This document shows, in pieces, positions 62,520 to 64,000 of a stretch of 64,000 nt of DNA. Below the pieces are notes generated by a model. It ran no database searches and was not told where the DNA came from. It saw only the letters and a program-made list of their open reading frames with translations. Within the stretch, counting starts at the first letter, position 1; each line of letters opens with the position of its first letter. The position numbers and the translations under genes are program-made. Origin of the DNA: Pseudoalteromonas piscicida (GTDB lineage Bacteria; Pseudomonadota; Gammaproteobacteria; Enterobacterales; Alteromonadaceae); the NCBI RefSeq assembly GCF_002744175.1, contig NZ_NKHF01000068.1, positions 51,885 through 115,884 of the forward strand, read 5' to 3'.

Positions 62520-63890
62520 ATGAATCTACAGCGGCTTATCTTGGGACTTATGTTGTTAGTCAGCACGGTAGTGAGCGCGCAAACACCGCAGATCACTATG
62601 TTGCAGCGAGATGGTAAGGTCAATGAGATCCCGCTATTAGATAACCGCTTTCGCATCGATCACAATATAGAAGAGATCACGCTGTTGTTCTTTCGAGCTC
62701 CAGGTACACCCGCGGTGGTATTAGTAAAACCCGACGGTAGTAAGTATTATGCGACGAGCTCTTTGGATGATGAGTCGTTACAATGGTATGACGAAGTCAG
62801 TTATGATTTGATCATTTTAAAAAATCCGACGCCAGGGCCTTGGCAGGTGATTGGGCAAATTCAGAAGAACAGCCGGATTATGGTGCTGGGTGATATAGAA
62901 CTTGAAGTGGAAGCCCTGCCACCGTTACTTTTTCGTGGTGAGATTTTAAAAGTAACAGGTCAGGTTACCAATGACGATCAACCCATTGATGTGGGCTATT
63001 TTCGCGATGTCGTAACTTTATACGTAGAATTTTCTAGTACCAATAATGATGAATATGCCAACTTTGGGGCAGGCACCCAAAGTGTAACTGACTTTAAGGA
63101 TGATGGTCGTGAGTTTGACGAAAGACCGCTGGACGGTATTTTTACCGGTGAGTTTAAACTTAATTTTCCGGCAGGAGAGTGGCAGCCTGAGTTTTTTATA
63201 GAAACGCCAATTCTGAAGCGCAGGGTGATTAAGCCGCCTATTATTATCGCTGAGCCACCATTTAACTTTGAACTGATGTTGGCGGGGGAGAATGAGTTTG
63301 AACACGGCCTCACAATCTCGATAGACGACTCGGTGGTAAAACCAGAGACTATTATTCTACAAGGTAAGATCTTCTATCCAAACGGTGAAGAGCAAATGTT
63401 TACCCTAGATGCACAGGAGCGCCTGTATCGTCAGTTAGCAATAAAAAATTATGACTGGGGACGATATAGCGTCGAGATCTCTGCATTTGGAGAAAACATC
63501 AATGGCCGAGAGTTTATGGCGACATTGCCTAACTATAACTTTGAAATAGAAAGGCCAATAGAAAAAGTACCTGAATTAGAAGCTCCTGTCTTACCTAAGA
63601 GCACATTACCTGAACCTGAGCCAGAACCCACAATAAGCACAGGGGTGTTAGTGAGTATTATTGTGGCAGGAAACGCGATTGTTTTACTCATCGGTTGGTT
63701 AGCTATTCGAATCTTGGTGCAAAAAAAGCCAATTAAGCTAAAACTGCCAACACTGAAAAACCCATTGAAAAAATCAGAAGAAGTGATTGATCTAGATGAT
63801 TTAGATTCTGCTGAAAATAACTCAACCGAAAATGGCTCAAAAAGTGATAAATCAGGTGATATTTTGAACCTTTCAATGAAAGATAACTAA
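62520..63890 (+). CDS. TIGR03503 family membrane protein
   Basis: A 456-residue protein. A signal peptide (1-20, VSTVVSA) is followed by a large beta-rich periplasmic region (LLFFRAPGTPAVVLVKPDGSKYY; GPWQVIGQIQ), a proline-rich segment (PEPEPEPT) and one C-terminal membrane helix (about 375-397), ending in a basic and then acidic cytoplasmic tail. The organisation matches TIGR03503 proteins of Shewanella, Vibrio and Pseudoalteromonas, whose function is unknown. It starts 49 bases after dnaQ in the same orientation. Confidence 0.85.
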   Translation: MNLQRLILGLMLLVSTVVSAQTPQITMLQRDGKVNEIPLLDNRFRIDHNIEEITLLFFRAPGTPAVVLVKPDGSKYYATSSLDDESLQWYDEVSYDLIILKNPTPGPWQVIGQIQKNSRIMVLGDIELEVEALPPLLFRGEILKVTGQVTNDDQPIDVGYFRDVVTLYVEFSSTNNDEYANFGAGTQSVTDFKDDGREFDERPLDGIFTGEFKLNFPAGEWQPEFFIETPILKRRVIKPPIIIAEPPFNFELMLAGENEFEHGLTISIDDSVVKPETIILQGKIFYPNGEEQMFTLDAQERLYRQLAIKNYDWGRYSVEISAFGENINGREFMATLPNYNFEIERPIEKVPELEAPVLPKSTLPEPEPEPTISTGVLVSIIVAGNAIVLLIGWLAIRILVQKKPIKLKLPTLKNPLKKSEEVIDLDDLDSAENNSTENGSKSDKSGDILNLSMKDN

Positions 63891-63917
63891 AAAACACGGT
63901 TTTTTTTCAAAAAACGG

Positions 63918-63946
63918 TTGACTCATGAGGGGGTCATTCGTATTAT
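63918..63946 (+). promoter_or_regulatory. strong sigma-70-type promoter pointing out of the window
   Basis: TTGACT (63918-63923), a 17-base spacer and TATTAT (63941-63946), followed by a GC-rich discriminator (CACGCCGC). The gene it serves begins at or beyond the right edge. This discriminator style is typical of tRNA or rRNA operons; E. coli has tRNA-Asp after dnaQ. Confidence 0.7.
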
Positions 63947-64000
63947 TCACGCCGCTGTCAGGGAGCACATCCTACAGCAAATGCTGCAAGAGTTCGACGC

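Noticed and set aside
1..64000. CRISPR arrays, IS elements, tRNA or rRNA genes
   Set aside because: No regularly spaced direct repeats of CRISPR type, no transposase and no stable RNA signatures were seen; only the edge promoter hints at an RNA operon outside the window.

Overview
The window looks like chromosomal backbone of a marine gammaproteobacterium of the Alteromonadales, most likely Pseudoalteromonas. This is inferred from gene content and protein similarity remembered from E. coli, Vibrio and Shewanella relatives (MetE/MetR with met boxes, TamAB, RadD, SmrA, GrxA/PpiC, QueF/Syd, YqcC-TruC-YqcA, GloB-YafS-RnhA-DnaQ, and the DUF3301, DUF3549, DUF2789, DUF2310 and TIGR03503 families), from moderate GC, and from a dispersed AT-rich palindromic repeat. 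No rRNA, tRNA, prophage, transposase or CRISPR array was seen. Layout: (1) 1-12.7 kb holds housekeeping and envelope genes: a DEAH helicase cut by the left edge, mtfA, deaD, grxA, ppiC, a TonB-dependent receptor, a thioredoxin-like protein, a two-domain acyltransferase resembling the ornithine-lipid synthase OlsF, a GhrA-type dehydrogenase and smrA. (2) 13-20.4 kb is signalling: a phosphatase/lipid-kinase fusion, then a tight cluster of a sigma-54 activator, a tiny stand-alone histidine H-box protein, a CHASE3 histidine kinase, a single-domain receiver and a hybrid kinase with three receivers. (3) 20.4-25.2 kb is an envelope and osmotic-stress block: a YqjD/YqjE/YqjK-like operon, a small outer-membrane barrel, an OsmY-like BON protein, an MscS channel, DUF2383 and DUF1328 proteins and a small lipoprotein. 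(4) 25.4-42.5 kb has a chemoreceptor, a TonB siderophore receptor divergent from a PepSY membrane protein, elyC, metR/metE, a GAF-GGDEF-EAL protein, pyrC, a short H-NS-family gene, radD and an RraB-family gene. (5) 42.7-49.9 kb is a tamA-tamB operon continued by a periplasmic binding-protein-like gene and a secreted cyclophilin. (6) 49.9-57.7 kb corresponds to the E. coli queF-syd-csrB-yqcC-truC-yqcA neighbourhood with extra genes inserted. (7) 57.7-64 kb holds mltD, gloB, a YafS-like methyltransferase, rnhA/dnaQ, a TIGR03503 protein and, at the right edge, a strong promoter pointing out of the window. The most interesting element is the 850-base stretch without a protein gene at 53.85-54.70 kb. 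It carries about 38 GGA triplets in roughly 500 nt, ends in an intrinsic terminator, is preceded by a near-perfect GacA/UvrY-type palindrome (TGTGAG-N6-CTTACA) and lies in the syd/yqcC neighbourhood where E. coli keeps csrB. I read it as an unusually long CsrB-family RNA that sequesters CsrA, apparently enlarged by internal duplication. Other points to check are a hairpin that buries the deaD ribosome-binding site, a radD gene whose best-placed start codon is ATT, the stand-alone H-box protein, three 14-bp spaced repeats downstream of a small membrane gene, and the dispersed palindromic repeats, one of which supplies the stop codon of a small ORF.
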